In this document: piece after piece, positions 11,763 to 22,219 of the stretch
How positions within the stretch are numbered: the stretch's first letter is position 1
Layout: each line of letters begins with the position of its first letter
NCBI GenBank assembly: GCA_029945375.1
Contig: CM057057.1
Coordinates: 3,286,001-3,350,000 of the forward strand
Direction: 5' to 3'
Length of the DNA: 64,000 nt
From: Agaricus subrufescens
Taxonomy: Eukaryota; Basidiomycota; Agaricomycetes; Agaricales; Agaricaceae
Translations under genes and position numbers: made by a program
The notes under the pieces: model-generated
Told to the model about the DNA's origin: nothing
The model's input: the letters and a program-made list of their open reading frames with translations, nothing else
Databases searched by the model: none

Positions 11763-14245
11763 ATGGCATTCGGTATACTCGGTAACACTCTTATATCATT
11801 TCCCCTCATGCATAACGTACTCACCCCGGATGAACCAGAGGACCATTACCTAGAAAAAGTTCCTGGAACAGCCTTGCTCACCGACCTCGGAGTGAGCAGG
11901 GGGAAAAGGGTGACCTATCTTACTATTCGTTGAGGACATACAGCGAAATTAATCACGGCCATAGGTCGTCATTGACGAAGCACGGAGATTGAAGATGGGG
12001 ACGGGTCAATACTCCCATGTTGTACTGGTGCCTCAGCCATCTGACGATCCAAATGACCCGTAGGTCATTCCACTGTAGGAAACCAATCATAGAGCTTGAC
12101 CGTATCCATGAATATAGTTTGAATTGGCCTCGATGGAAGAAAGAGTTATGCTTCTGGACGCTGCAAGTTACACACTCTACTGCTCGTTCACCTATTGATG
12201 AGCCGTGATATAGAGCGTTTGCTGCATCGTTAGATGGTGCACTAAGCCCGATGGTCGCTCCAGGATATGTCCTCCTTTCAAAGCAATTTTCTCTGAGCGT
12301 GGATGATGTTGCTTCTGCCTTTGGAGCGATTTTGCTCGGTTTGGGTTGCTTCATGTAAGAGGAATTTCATGAACAAAAATCTAGCCAATGCTGATAGTGT
12401 TTAGGCTAGTCCAGAACGCCATAGCCGCCAAGTTTGGACAGAGAATAGTGTTTCTTGCCTCCGTTTTTCTGGTACGTTGAGGAGGTGGAAGAATCCATGG
12501 GTTGCTTATCAAATCTAGATGTTCATCTCATGTATATGGTCCGCTCTCAGTCCTAATATTCAATCAATACGCGCATCCCGTGTGTTTCAAGGCTTTGGGA
12601 TGTCAGCTTTGCAAAGGTAATCGTAACGTCTTAGATTTAATGTTTTACCAAGTGATGTGTTGAAACTTAATAGCCTTGTCGCATCGACGATTGAGCAAAT
12701 CTACTTGTGAGCACATTTCATTTACTTAACAGTTACGCAGACCGAATTCGCTCCGTATCCAGTGTCCACGAGCGAGGAAGTCGTAACGTCATTTGGAGTT
12801 TTTCGATTTTGTCTGGGATTACTCTGTCAGTGTCGTTTACAGGGAAGCCCGAGACCGTCTGATGGGCTAATCGTTACCAACAGTGGACCACTGCTGTACA
12901 GCTATGTCATACAGAACCTATCGTGGCAGATGGGCTTCTGGTTCGTATCGATCCCACTAGGACTTGCAGTTATACTAGTCTTTTTCTTCGTACCAGAGGC
13001 AAGCGAATCATTTGACTTTCACATATCCATCTATATTCACTTTCGATGATAGACAACCTACATCCGGGAAACCAGCAGTGCACTGGATGAGAAGAATGGT
13101 CCAAAGCAGCACGCCCAGGACGAAGAAAAAAGTTCTGATTCTGACAGCCACGTGTCCTACACTCGCACCAGCTATCTCCGACAACTGAGAGTCTGGCATG
13201 GTACATTCACCAACGTCAACTTATTCAAATTGTTTCTTCGGCCACTTCCCTTCCTCCTCTCTCCGGTTGTAAGTATCCCATATTATTTACTTGACCACAG
13301 GCACTGATAAATCGCTTACAGTTCTGGTTTATGTTTTTAACGTTCGGAATGCAAACAGCTTGGCTTAGTACGCTCTCAATGTTTCCGTCGCTCAGTCTAC
13401 TGATGATCTCATAGGCCTCTTACCTATATGCTCCTCCACGATCTTTACCATCGAATATAACTTCAATGCTTCTCAAATTGTGGGTTGTTGTCCCCCCTAG
13501 GAACACTTCATGTCTAACACCTCAATCGTCTAGGGTCTAACAAATCTCGGAGGGCTTGTCGGTATAGTGTTAGGAACTATGATGTCAGGCCCCTTGATCG
13601 ACTGGGGAACTGTGTGGATGGCAAAATATAATAAGGGCATTTATGAACCTGAATTCAGGATATGGTTTGTCTCTTCGATGTTATTTGGCGTATTTGGATA
13701 TGCTGGTTGGGCAGGTGAGCGATCAATCGCTGTGACTTTGGTTGTATCGCGTCGTTTGACCTTGAGACGATTAGTTGGAACAACACATAATATGCCGTGG
13801 ATAGGAGCTGTCGCATGCATGGCGTTCGTTATATCCATCTACTCTCCAGATAAACTGACGATTAACCGTGTCATCTAGTATGGCTAACTTCAGTATGGCT
13901 GTGACAGGCGCAGCGGCGGTCACCTATATGTTGGATAGCCACGGTCCTCAAGCACTGCACTTGCTGGCTTTAGTAAATTTCGGAAAGAACATGGTCCTCT
14001 ATGGATTCACGTTCTTTGTCAACGGCATGGTCCAGAATCGGGGTGTCAAGACGTCTTTGTTGATTTTGGCTGGATGTCAGGCCTTTTGTTGGCTTGCGTC
14101 CATCCCCATGTATATCTTTGGAAAGAGGGCCCGGTCATGGGTGAGTATCAACCGACTTCAAGCGTAGCATATAGTAACAGCGTTTTAGATTGCTAGGCAC
14201 CCAAATCTTTTCACAGTCAGAGATGGTGCCATTCATACTCATTAA
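11763..14245 (+). CDS. MFS transporter (fungal DHA1-like), duplicate B
   Basis: Close paralogue of the MFS gene at 7341-9836 with the same intron positions, including GC-AG introns at 12163-12213 (gcaagt) and 12999-13052 (gcaagc). The ATG at 11763 gives MAFGILEDHYLEKVPG; the central marks SIRASRVFQGFGMSAL, NLSWQMGFWFVSIPLG and FFFVPETTYIRE are kept. It ends ARHPNLFTVRDGAIHTH, TAA at 14243-14245. One difference matters: the acceptor used in copy A before LICVNSGP has changed from attcag to tgatgg, so no AG is left there. The next AG (ccaacag, ending 12883) keeps the frame but would drop six residues at the start of a membrane segment. The gene may therefore be altered in function although the rest is open. 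Confidence 0.72.
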
Positions 14246-14283
14246 TGTATAGTACTTGCTAAGCATACATATGTAACACATCG

Positions 14284-16258
14284 TCAAGAATTCGTAACCG
14301 AAAAATCTGGTCCGTTCCAAATATCGAAAGGAAGACAAAAATGATAATTATTGTTAGCTTGGCGAAAACTGGCCTGAGCATCCAAGAAAGACTTCCTATG
14401 TTCCTCAGCCTCTTGTAAGTCCATTAGCCCTTGGACAAATGAGAAAATAAGTTCGATGAGCTCTATCGGGAGATATCGTCCGAGGGCATGTTCAACTGCC
14501 CTCTTAATCCAATCTTTCTGTTGAGAAGGGACAGATCCTGTTGACACCGTGGTCTGTATCTCGGGGTCAATCAAGTAGAACATCAACAGCAGCAGTCGCC
14601 CTTCGCGGGTGGGATCGGCAAGCTCGAAAGGGGTTTGTTTCTGCTGGTATATATTGGGGAAGACAAGGCTGAGTCCTTTGCGAAGGGTCACCTCGCCAAT
14701 GTATTGGTGACAGGCGTCGCCGTCACTGAATCCCCATGTTCGTAGAGTGGCTCCAACGTCACCGGGAGAAAATCCACGAGGGTATGTCACAGCCATGCGA
14801 TATTGTATCGAAACCGGGGTGATGTTGTCCTGAGTGGGTGAGACTCATGAGAGAAAGAATACTTGAATTTGGCTTGAATGGCTCACGGTAGACAGACAAT
14901 GAATTCCACAGGCGACTATACGTTCGTTTCGCATGCCCTTGACATGCCAAGGACTACCAGTGGATCCCGGCCCGTGGGGGCGCTGGAATTTGCGTTAGGA
15001 TGCCCATTCCTTGGTCGAGTGGACTTACTAGGCGGGTTTCTGTGGCATCAACGATAACCTGGAGGTTCCTTCCACGTAAAGACACCATAAATTTTCTATC
15101 ATCCACGCCGCCAGGGTATCCGGTGAGAGGAACGTTTGGTAATTGAATAGGTCTATTCATCACCCAGTGCCGCATATCACGTTCATATGTAGTCCAACCT
15201 TCTTCGTCATCGGAGTATTCCGGAGCTTCGGGCTCATCCCAGATAGTGTACCTACACGAGCCTGGTATTCGTTGGTGTAGAGGGTTGTTACGGTGCAAGT
15301 CTGTCAGGGAATGCTCGAAAAGGGGTAGGAGTTTGGTGAGACAAGTTTCGAGGAGGGTGTATAGCGAAGCGTGGTCCTTTGGGTGGAGGTTGTTGATGTA
15401 CGAGAGGAACTTAACTTGGCGGGAGTTGTCTATGAAGATGTCTGCGGGCAGGAGGGCGAAACGAGGACAGACGGTGTATATGTCGGGTATTGGGGGTGAG
15501 GGAAGGGGACGGGGAGCACTGAATTTGTGACGGACGATTGTTCGGTTGTACACTAGACAATGAAGCATAGGATCAATTAAGTTGAGGGTGTTACCATCGC
15601 TGCTGCGCGTGCAGGTTGGTAGATGTTCTAAGTTGCGAAGTGAGCGCCGCAGTTGATCGTTTGTAGATTCCGAGAGAAGTGAATCTGCCTCCCATATGCG
15701 TTCAAAGCAGGATACTTGACTGGATGGGCTTGGTCACATATAATACAATTATTGCATTTGACTTACCACTGGTTTTCCGCATCCCTGAGTGCTGCGTATC
15801 CACCAAGTTCGTCAAGAACGTATTCTACCTGAAGAACATGGGAGTTATGGCTTTTTATTAGGAGAGACCATTTGTTAGATACCTGACGCTCAGAGAGTTC
15901 GACTACGATAGTGGACGAGGCAGTATTCACATGCGTGATGCTCGGCAGCTTGGCAAGTCCGCGCCATTCATTTCGAGTATTTTCGTCTCTGTACCTTGTC
16001 CACCAGTGTTTCTGCGTTCGCAGTAGAGCAGAATACTTGGACATAGAGAGCTCTGTCACCTATGGCAAAGCCAGATATGTTCAATTTTCATTATGCCCCG
16101 GGTCAGCACGGACCGTTCTTGGGTTATCTGTCAAGCCAGCAGATTAGGGTGTGCTGGAGATACTAGAAGACAGGGATACCTCCTACACCACCCAGGTAGT
16201 TGATACCGAAAATAAAAGGGTGTCGATACCCTCGATTAAAGTCGCGCAGGGGAGGCAT
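14284..16258 (-). CDS. DUF4246 family protein
   Basis: Fungal protein of the DUF4246 family; its biochemical role is not known to me. Family blocks in order: KHWWTRYRDENTRNEWRGL, then VEYVLDELGGYAALRD, LNLIDPMLHCLVYNRT, SGSCRYTIWD-like spacing, WHVKGMRNERIVACGIHCL, SDGDACHQYIGEV, and the C-terminal FPNIYQQKQTPFELADPTRE. The stop is TGA (plus-strand tca at 14284-14286). Introns include the one between VDATETRL and RPHGPGSTG and one between CLST and DNITPVS. The 5' end is uncertain: ATG at 16258 (MPPLRDFNRGYRHPF) spliced to the VTELSMSKYSALL exon is my best reading; ATG codons near 16059 are the alternative. The 3' part was duplicated (remnant at 9875-10514). Confidence 0.72.
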
Positions 16259-16348
16259 GACGGTGGTGGTTCTATTTTAAGAACCATCGTATGATAATCA
16301 GGGATGTTCATGACGAGTTGACCACAACACGCCATCTTTGTCGTCGCC

Positions 16349-16978
16349 ATGGTATGATTCTTCAACACTTTGGGCCGCTTCGCGTCTTATTCTTGTACGT
16401 TATACAGGGTTGGGAAATTCGCAAGTCAGTTACCAAAGACATAATCTATTTCTACAATGCCGAAACCAAGGATTCCATGTGGACTCCTCCCAAGGGCGTT
16501 ACCCTAGAAGATGCTTTGAAATTTCCTGGGGCAGATAAGTATGAAGAAGAGTTGAAGAAGCTGTTCGATGGCGAGAAGGATCAAGTTCGGGCAAGTCACC
16601 TCCTGGTCAAACACAAGGATAGCAGGCGGCCCTCGAGCTGGAAGGAGGTAGGGGTTCCAAAGCTCGCGCCCTGGTACCGTATCTCATATCTGTTTCTCTT
16701 AGGCAGAAATCACTCGTACGAAGGAGGAGGCAATTGAAATCCTCGAGAAGTATAAGGAGGAAATCAACCAGGCGGAAAACAAGGCTGAGACGTTTGCAAG
16801 GTTGGCATCTGAGCATTCCGACTGCTCCTCTCACAGCAATGGGGGAGACTTGGGGTGGTTTGGTCGTGGGCAGATGCAGCCTGCGTTTGAGGAGGCATCG
16901 TACAAGTTGGAGCCGGGGAATGTGAGCGATATTGTCTCAACAGACAGTGGGGTCCATATCATATTTCGTGTGTTGTAA
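16349..16978 (+). CDS. Pin1/Ess1-type peptidyl-prolyl isomerase (WW + parvulin)
   Basis: Phospho-Ser/Thr-Pro isomerase that in other fungi acts on the RNA polymerase II CTD and on mitotic phosphoproteins. The initiator ATG (16349-16351) is followed at once by an intron (gtatga...tatacag). The reading is MGWEIRKSVTK, then a WW domain (about residues 2-35) ending SMWTPP. The parvulin domain has ASHLLVKHKDSRRPSSW with the catalytic-site His and the phosphate-binding basic residues, HSDCSSH with the active-site Cys, GGDLGWFGRGQMQPAFEEA, and TDSGVHIIFRVL with the last active-site Ser and His. TAA is at 16976-16978. About 175 residues, as in yeast Ess1. The tiny first exon rests on the family N-terminus. 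It is divergent from the DUF4246 gene with about 90 bp between the starts. Confidence 0.9.
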
Positions 16979-17169
16979 AGAGGCGGTGGGATATATTGGA
17001 CGTGTAGAGCAACTACTAGTTACTACTTGGTATTGTACTACGCGCGGACACTCCTTAAAGCAATCTTCAGTAGCAGTCACCAGTCGGTGGGAGTATTGAT
17101 CACGGTTCTTGTCGTCTGTTTAGTGTTTAAAGGCGCACGCCTCTGGCTCTCTCTCATCGACTGTACAAA

Positions 17170-18588
17170 ATGGCCTCGGATATTTCTTATGCAGGACTTG
17201 TTGCGGCAGCCATTGTTTTCTTCGCTTTCAGTCGTACGGCAATTAAGGCATTTAAGGGCCGAAGGTTTGTAGCAGCGAGATCCGGGAAATTGCCACCCCC
17301 AGATGGCTCGGTCAAAGTCGCCAAGATATTGATACACCCCATCAAGGTGAGTTGTACCGGCGGAAGGAGATGGAGGCCGACTAGTGCTCTTCCGTAGAGT
17401 TGCCGCGGCACGGCCGTCGAGTCCGTCAGATACACACAGCAGGGTCTTGAGGTATGCCATGTGGTATCCTTTGGGGTCTGCGGCTGATCAGCAACACCAT
17501 CAATAACAGAACGATAGGAACTGGTGTATTGTTGACGCCGAGACTCGCCGGGTCATAACTGCTCGCGAAGTCCCGAAGGTAAGTCGATCATGATCAAGAC
17601 TCGGAGATGCATATAGATAATTATACTACTACTACTAATAGTTAGTCTCAATCTGGCCTCATATTCGCGTCGACTCATCCTCTCCCGAGGGAGGGACGCT
17701 CCTCGTAACGTTTCCCGAAGACTTTGGGTACGAGAACTTCGCGGTCCCTCTTCATCCCAGTGCCGAGACGTTGGAGACATGGACACTGTGAGAGGCGCAA
17801 TCGTGCAGGCAGTCGGACGCGGTCTCACTCCGTTTATGTAGGTTGACCGACATCATCATGGTTACTGGCCTTCCGCCTATGGATGGCTACATTTGCGAGC
17901 AGTCCAAAGGCTCGATCGGTCCATCGGATATACTGTCAGAGTACATTGGGAAGCCGGTGCACCTTGTCTACAAGGGGCCGGCACCTCGAGCGGCGGAGGC
18001 TACACATGAATTCCCCGAGCTCAAAGCGTTTTCGAAATTCCAAGACATGTACCCAATGATGGTGTTATCTGAAGAAAATATAGAGGCTATGGAAGAAGAG
18101 GTTAGACCACTAGTGGGTAAGCAAGGTATTGATGAGAAGTGGAACGATGCTGCTGTAAAGGTTGAGCGGTGAGATTGTCCGGATGGCTTTTTCTCCCCCT
18201 TCAATGATTGATACGGGTTTAGCTTCCGTCCCAATATAGTATTCAGAGGCGGGGGAGCATTTGCGGAGGATAGTTGGGAGGAAATTTGCATTGGTTCAAA
18301 GGGTGCACCCGGCATTACGCTGGTATCGAAGTGTGTGCGGTGTCTGGTGCGTAGTTTTGCGGATGTCGCGGAGGGAGTACGGTGCTGAACTTGGCCCGAC
18401 AGCTTCCCAACGTCGACCCCGACACAGGCATCAAGGACGCAGCGGTGCCGTACAAGGTGATGATGAGGTTCAGAACGGGGATAGATCCGGTGGAAAAGGC
18501 GAAGCCCTGTTTTGGGTGCAATGGGGTTCCGAAGGGAGAGGGCGAGATCAGGGTGGGGGATACGGTCTATGTAAAGCAAATGTGGTAG
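17170..18588 (+). CDS. MOSC-domain protein of the mARC type
   Basis: Molybdenum-cofactor protein related to the mitochondrial amidoxime-reducing component, which reduces N-hydroxylated compounds. The ATG at 17170 opens MASDISYAGLVAAAIVFFAF, a single N-terminal membrane anchor as in mARC. The MOSC N-terminal barrel follows (VKVAKILIHPIKSCRG, NDRNWCIVDAETRRVITARE). The MOSC core shows RFRPNIVFRGGGAFAEDSW, then KCVRCLLPNVDPDTG, whose Cys is at the position of the Mo ligand in mARC and Moco sulfurases. It ends RVGDTVYVKQMW, TAG 18586-18588. Six exons; introns at about 17347, 17451, 17580, 17790, 18171 and 18351. No aminotransferase domain is present, so it is not a full Moco sulfurase. Confidence 0.85.
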
Positions 18589-18690
18589 ACAAATGCAGCA
18601 GTCACGTGTGCGGGGTGTGCCTTGGATCTGAGGACTGCAGCCCCGGCGCCGACTCACTCCTCTCCCACCACCGCCCGCCCCGCGGCCACC

Positions 18691-21600
18691 ATGATGGCCA
18701 AGACAAAATGGATCTTCGGCGGCCCCGCCCCCTCCCAGCCGCCACCGCTCGCAAAGCCGCCCCCCGAGCCCGTCGTCTCTTCCGCCGACGCCAAGAAGTT
18801 TGGCTACGAGAACGTATGTCTTTCCCTCCTCCCCTCCTTCCGCTTCCTCCAGTAATCTCCTCTTCCAGTTTGGCAATACCTGGTTTGGCTCCCAATTCCT
18901 GTACGAGTTGCTTGATCTAAAGTGTCACACCCACAGCTACGTCAACTCTGTCCTCCAGACCCTTTACTTCTGTGGCCCTTTCCGCGACTTGATCATACAG
19001 ACGGTGGATCCTTCTGTTCCTCGTGGACCGTCCTCGATTGCCTCTGATGCGCAGGCCAAGTCTCTCCCCCCCATCGCTCCGGTCCGTCGCAAGCCGGAAC
19101 GCAAGCTTTCGACGTCAGGCACTCCTTCGGACACGTCCCCCGCTACGATAGTGCATCCCCACCCCATTCCTGCGTCCTCACCTACCTTGTTCTCCGCCCT
19201 TCGCTCGCTATTCCTTCACATATCAACACACCCGGGAGACAAGGGTACCATCTCTCCGCAAGCCTTTATCGATAAATTGAAGGAGAGTAAGGAGGATTTC
19301 CGCTCCACTATGCATCAGGACGCCCACGAGTTCCTGAATCATTTGTTGAATATGATAGTGGAGGAGATAGAGGAGGAAAGGAAGTCGGCGCAAGGTAGTT
19401 CTCTTGGCGAAGATTGTAAGTCGGCACTCCTCCCTTGTATTTATCTCGCATTCATTCTATCCACTGTAGTGAGCAGCTCTGTGGCCACTCTTGCATCCCC
19501 ACCCACCATCGTTACAGCCACGACAAGCTCAAACTCAGCAAGTTTACCCCAGGAACCTACCCTGGTACACAAACTCTTCGAGGGGGTGTTGACGAGTGAA
19601 ACCCGGTGCCTAACTTGTGAAACGGTATCTATCGCCTCTATTCCCTCATGGTCATTGTTTTAACGTCCTCAAGGTGTCTTCCCGCGACGAGTCTTTTCTC
19701 GATCTTTCCATAGATATAGAACAAAACTCAAGCGTAACTGCTTGCCTGAGGAGCTTTAGTGCTAGCGAGATGCTTTGTCAGAGGAACAAGTTTTTGTGTG
19801 ACGCATGCTGTGATCTTCAGGAGGCAGAGAAACGGTGGGTGCTGCTGATCGTGCGATTCTCGTTCACAAGCTCATTGACTGCATGTTTCAAGAATGAAGA
19901 TCAAGAAACTACCCAACGTTCTGGCGTTGCATCTCAAACGTTTCAAGTTCCAAGAAGACGTCCAAAAGTATATCAAATTAACTTATCGAGTCGCTTTTCC
20001 ATTCGAGCTACGGTTGTTTAATACCGTGGACGACTTTGAGAATGCCGACCGCTTGTATAATCTCTTTGGTATAGTGGTCCATATTGGAAAGTAAGCAAAA
20101 TCAACCCAATTTCGTCTGTGCCTCTATCATACACTTAACCCTCCCGTAGTGGGCCTCACCATGGCCACTATATATCCATCGTCAAGTCGGCTGGATCCTG
20201 GCTTGTCTTTGACGACGATAATGTATACCCAATACCTGAAGTTGAAATCCCCAAGTACTTTGGTGACTCTAATTCTGGATCGGCGTACGTGTTATACTAC
20301 CAAGCCACAGACATCGATCTTCCTGCTCTGGGATTGAAACTTCCTGAAAGTGAACGTTTTCCTGTGCAGGAACCTTCACCTCACCTCGCCGACACCCAGT
20401 TTGGTACATCTCCGCTCCCCATCCCAACAACACCCATTCTACCACCTGGGCTCGACAACCTTGACACTCCAGTTGGTGTCGTTCCTCCACATAAACTTCC
20501 TCCAACATCACCTTCGCCTGTAAATGGCAAATCGCCTTCTCCTGAAGTCGATATACCTGTTGGCGAGCCTCTTCCTGCCACCCCTACGATATCCATTCCC
20601 CCCTCCAAACCTTTGACCCCTGTTCGTCATGCCTCCGCGAGACCGGCAACTGCTGGTGCAAAAACAGAGTGGTCCTTGCATACCGATTCCGCACGATCTC
20701 CCATGCAGTCTGCTTCCACTCCCAGCTTGGCATCCCCCGACGATCCGTCCATTGTCCCTCCTGTCCCTCCCGCTCATCCTTTCTCTCCCAAGACCCCGTC
20801 AACGCCAACAGCCTCTACCAACCTCAAAAGCAAGGAAAAAGATAAAGATAAGGAAAAATCTCGAAAAGAATCCAAGGCTAGGAGCTGGTTTAAGAGGAAG
20901 AGCTTCCGTCTGGGTGAGAAATCAAGAGGAGATAAAAGTCACGATGATCCACCGTCATCTGCTACGAATGGTTGGGAAAATGCATCTCAAGTTAAGCAGA
21001 AGTACCCCCAGATTGGATCAACAGAAAGCCCCAGTAAAGCTATCAATGGGGAGAACTACAAGCTAGAAGCTCCCCGTATATTGTCCACTGCATCATCAAA
21101 CGCGTCATCTACTGCGACAAACAAGGACGAGTTTTCTTCCTCAATAGCCTTACCGTCTCCGTCAACCACAACTTCGTCTTCACATCTTCCTAGTTCTTCC
21201 AAGCCCCCACCAAGGCCCCTTACGAGTCCCCATCCTGATACCCATGTTCGCCCTCCCCCAAGAAAACTATCTTTTACAGCGCGCCCTCGAGGGTCCGTGG
21301 ATAATCACAGAACTGAATTGAAGAGCAATCAACAATCTCAGGGCCCTCGACCCTCCACTGTCGCAGGGACAGTACCATTATCAAGTGGGAAAAGGCAGTT
21401 ACCGCCTATACCAACAATTCCACCCTCTTATCGATCGCAGTCGCCAATAGTTAATGGGGCAGGGCCTCTAGTATCTGACCCAAATAACCCATACCCGTCA
21501 AATGTCCATGGGTATACCCAAGTTTTTGGGACAAGTGTGGGAGCCCCTCAGTCTGAGGGCCACCCTCACTCGATATCTACATCCGATTCATCTCTCAACA

Positions 21601-21815
21601 CCTCTCACCCCTCTTCGATTCAAAATAATCATACCCCAACAGCCGAGACGATTGAAAACAGTCATCCCAGCACGCCTTTCAAACGTGCTACGAGGAAAAT
21701 GAGCTTGACGATGCCGTTACGTGGATTTGGAGGTAAAAAGGATAAAGATAAGGATAAAGATGGAGAGAAACGCAAGGAGAAGCTTACGCCGAATTCGTTC
21801 CTGCAGCGCTTTTGA
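18691..21815 (+). CDS. USP12/46-type deubiquitinase (Ubp9/Ubp13-like)
   Basis: Ubiquitin-specific protease. ATG at 18691 in a strong context (gccaccATGA). The Cys box [20 protein letters not shown] is typical of USP12/46 and yeast Ubp9/13. The catalytic Cys codon is split by an intron (TG, gtttgg...cacag, C; about 18881-18936). Next come [16 protein letters not shown], two zinc-binding CxxC pairs (TRCLTCET and [10 protein letters not shown]), [14 protein letters not shown], and the His box [18 protein letters not shown] followed by FDDDN. After YVLYYQ (about 20310) the protein has a 490-residue tail, rich in Pro, Ser and Thr with Lys/Asp-rich patches, ending FLQRF at 21815. The tail lacks a known domain and is likely disordered. 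USP12/46 enzymes act with WD40 partners (UAF1/Bun107 type) in other organisms. Confidence 0.88.
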
Positions 21816-22219
21816 TTCTGGATTGTAGAGAGACATTGCATCAGGGAGGACGTTTTTCTGTTTATCATTATGATATCTCCTCAACTCTGTTTCTGTTTCT
21901 TGATTGGTGCCACTTTTTCTATGTTTATTGCCTTTATTACATTTTTTTTTTTCATTTGCAATGTTCTTTGGAAGCATTCGTTGTTACTGTTATTTTTACT
22001 GTTACTGTGTGTATTCCATCTGTTTGTGTAGCATTGAAGCAATCTTTATGTTGCCGTTATTTAAGATGATTATTGGTATATGTATATGTGAAAGGCCAAT
22101 AAAGAGTGCCAGCCTCACTAATAGCAGGCCTTTCGTGACAGCTAAGGTACAAGTCCTGGGTATACAAGTGGCTCTGTATGCTACATTATGAAATAAGAAT
22201 CACACTCAAGCCACCGGGG
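21816..22219. other. Intergenic region between convergent genes
   Basis: About 400 bp, T-rich with short pyrimidine runs (around 21890-22020) typical of 3' UTRs, and an AATAAA-like element near 22097 (ccaataaagagtg) that may serve polyadenylation of the deubiquitinase mRNA. No gene is seen. Confidence 0.5.

Larger units (their letters stand above)
10537..15531. repeat. Tandem segmental duplication, copy B
   Basis: Right copy of the duplication described for 5626-10514. It starts at gttgg (10537) in an epimerase fragment and runs through MFS gene B into the intact DUF4246 gene; homology to copy A stops at 15531. The 22 bp between 10515 and 10536 are the junction between the two units and match neither side well. 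Confidence 0.88.

Noticed and set aside
17968..18876. 302-codon minus-strand frame
   Set aside because: Antisense shadow of the mARC-type and deubiquitinase exons; composition is Arg/Gly/His-rich and has no motif.
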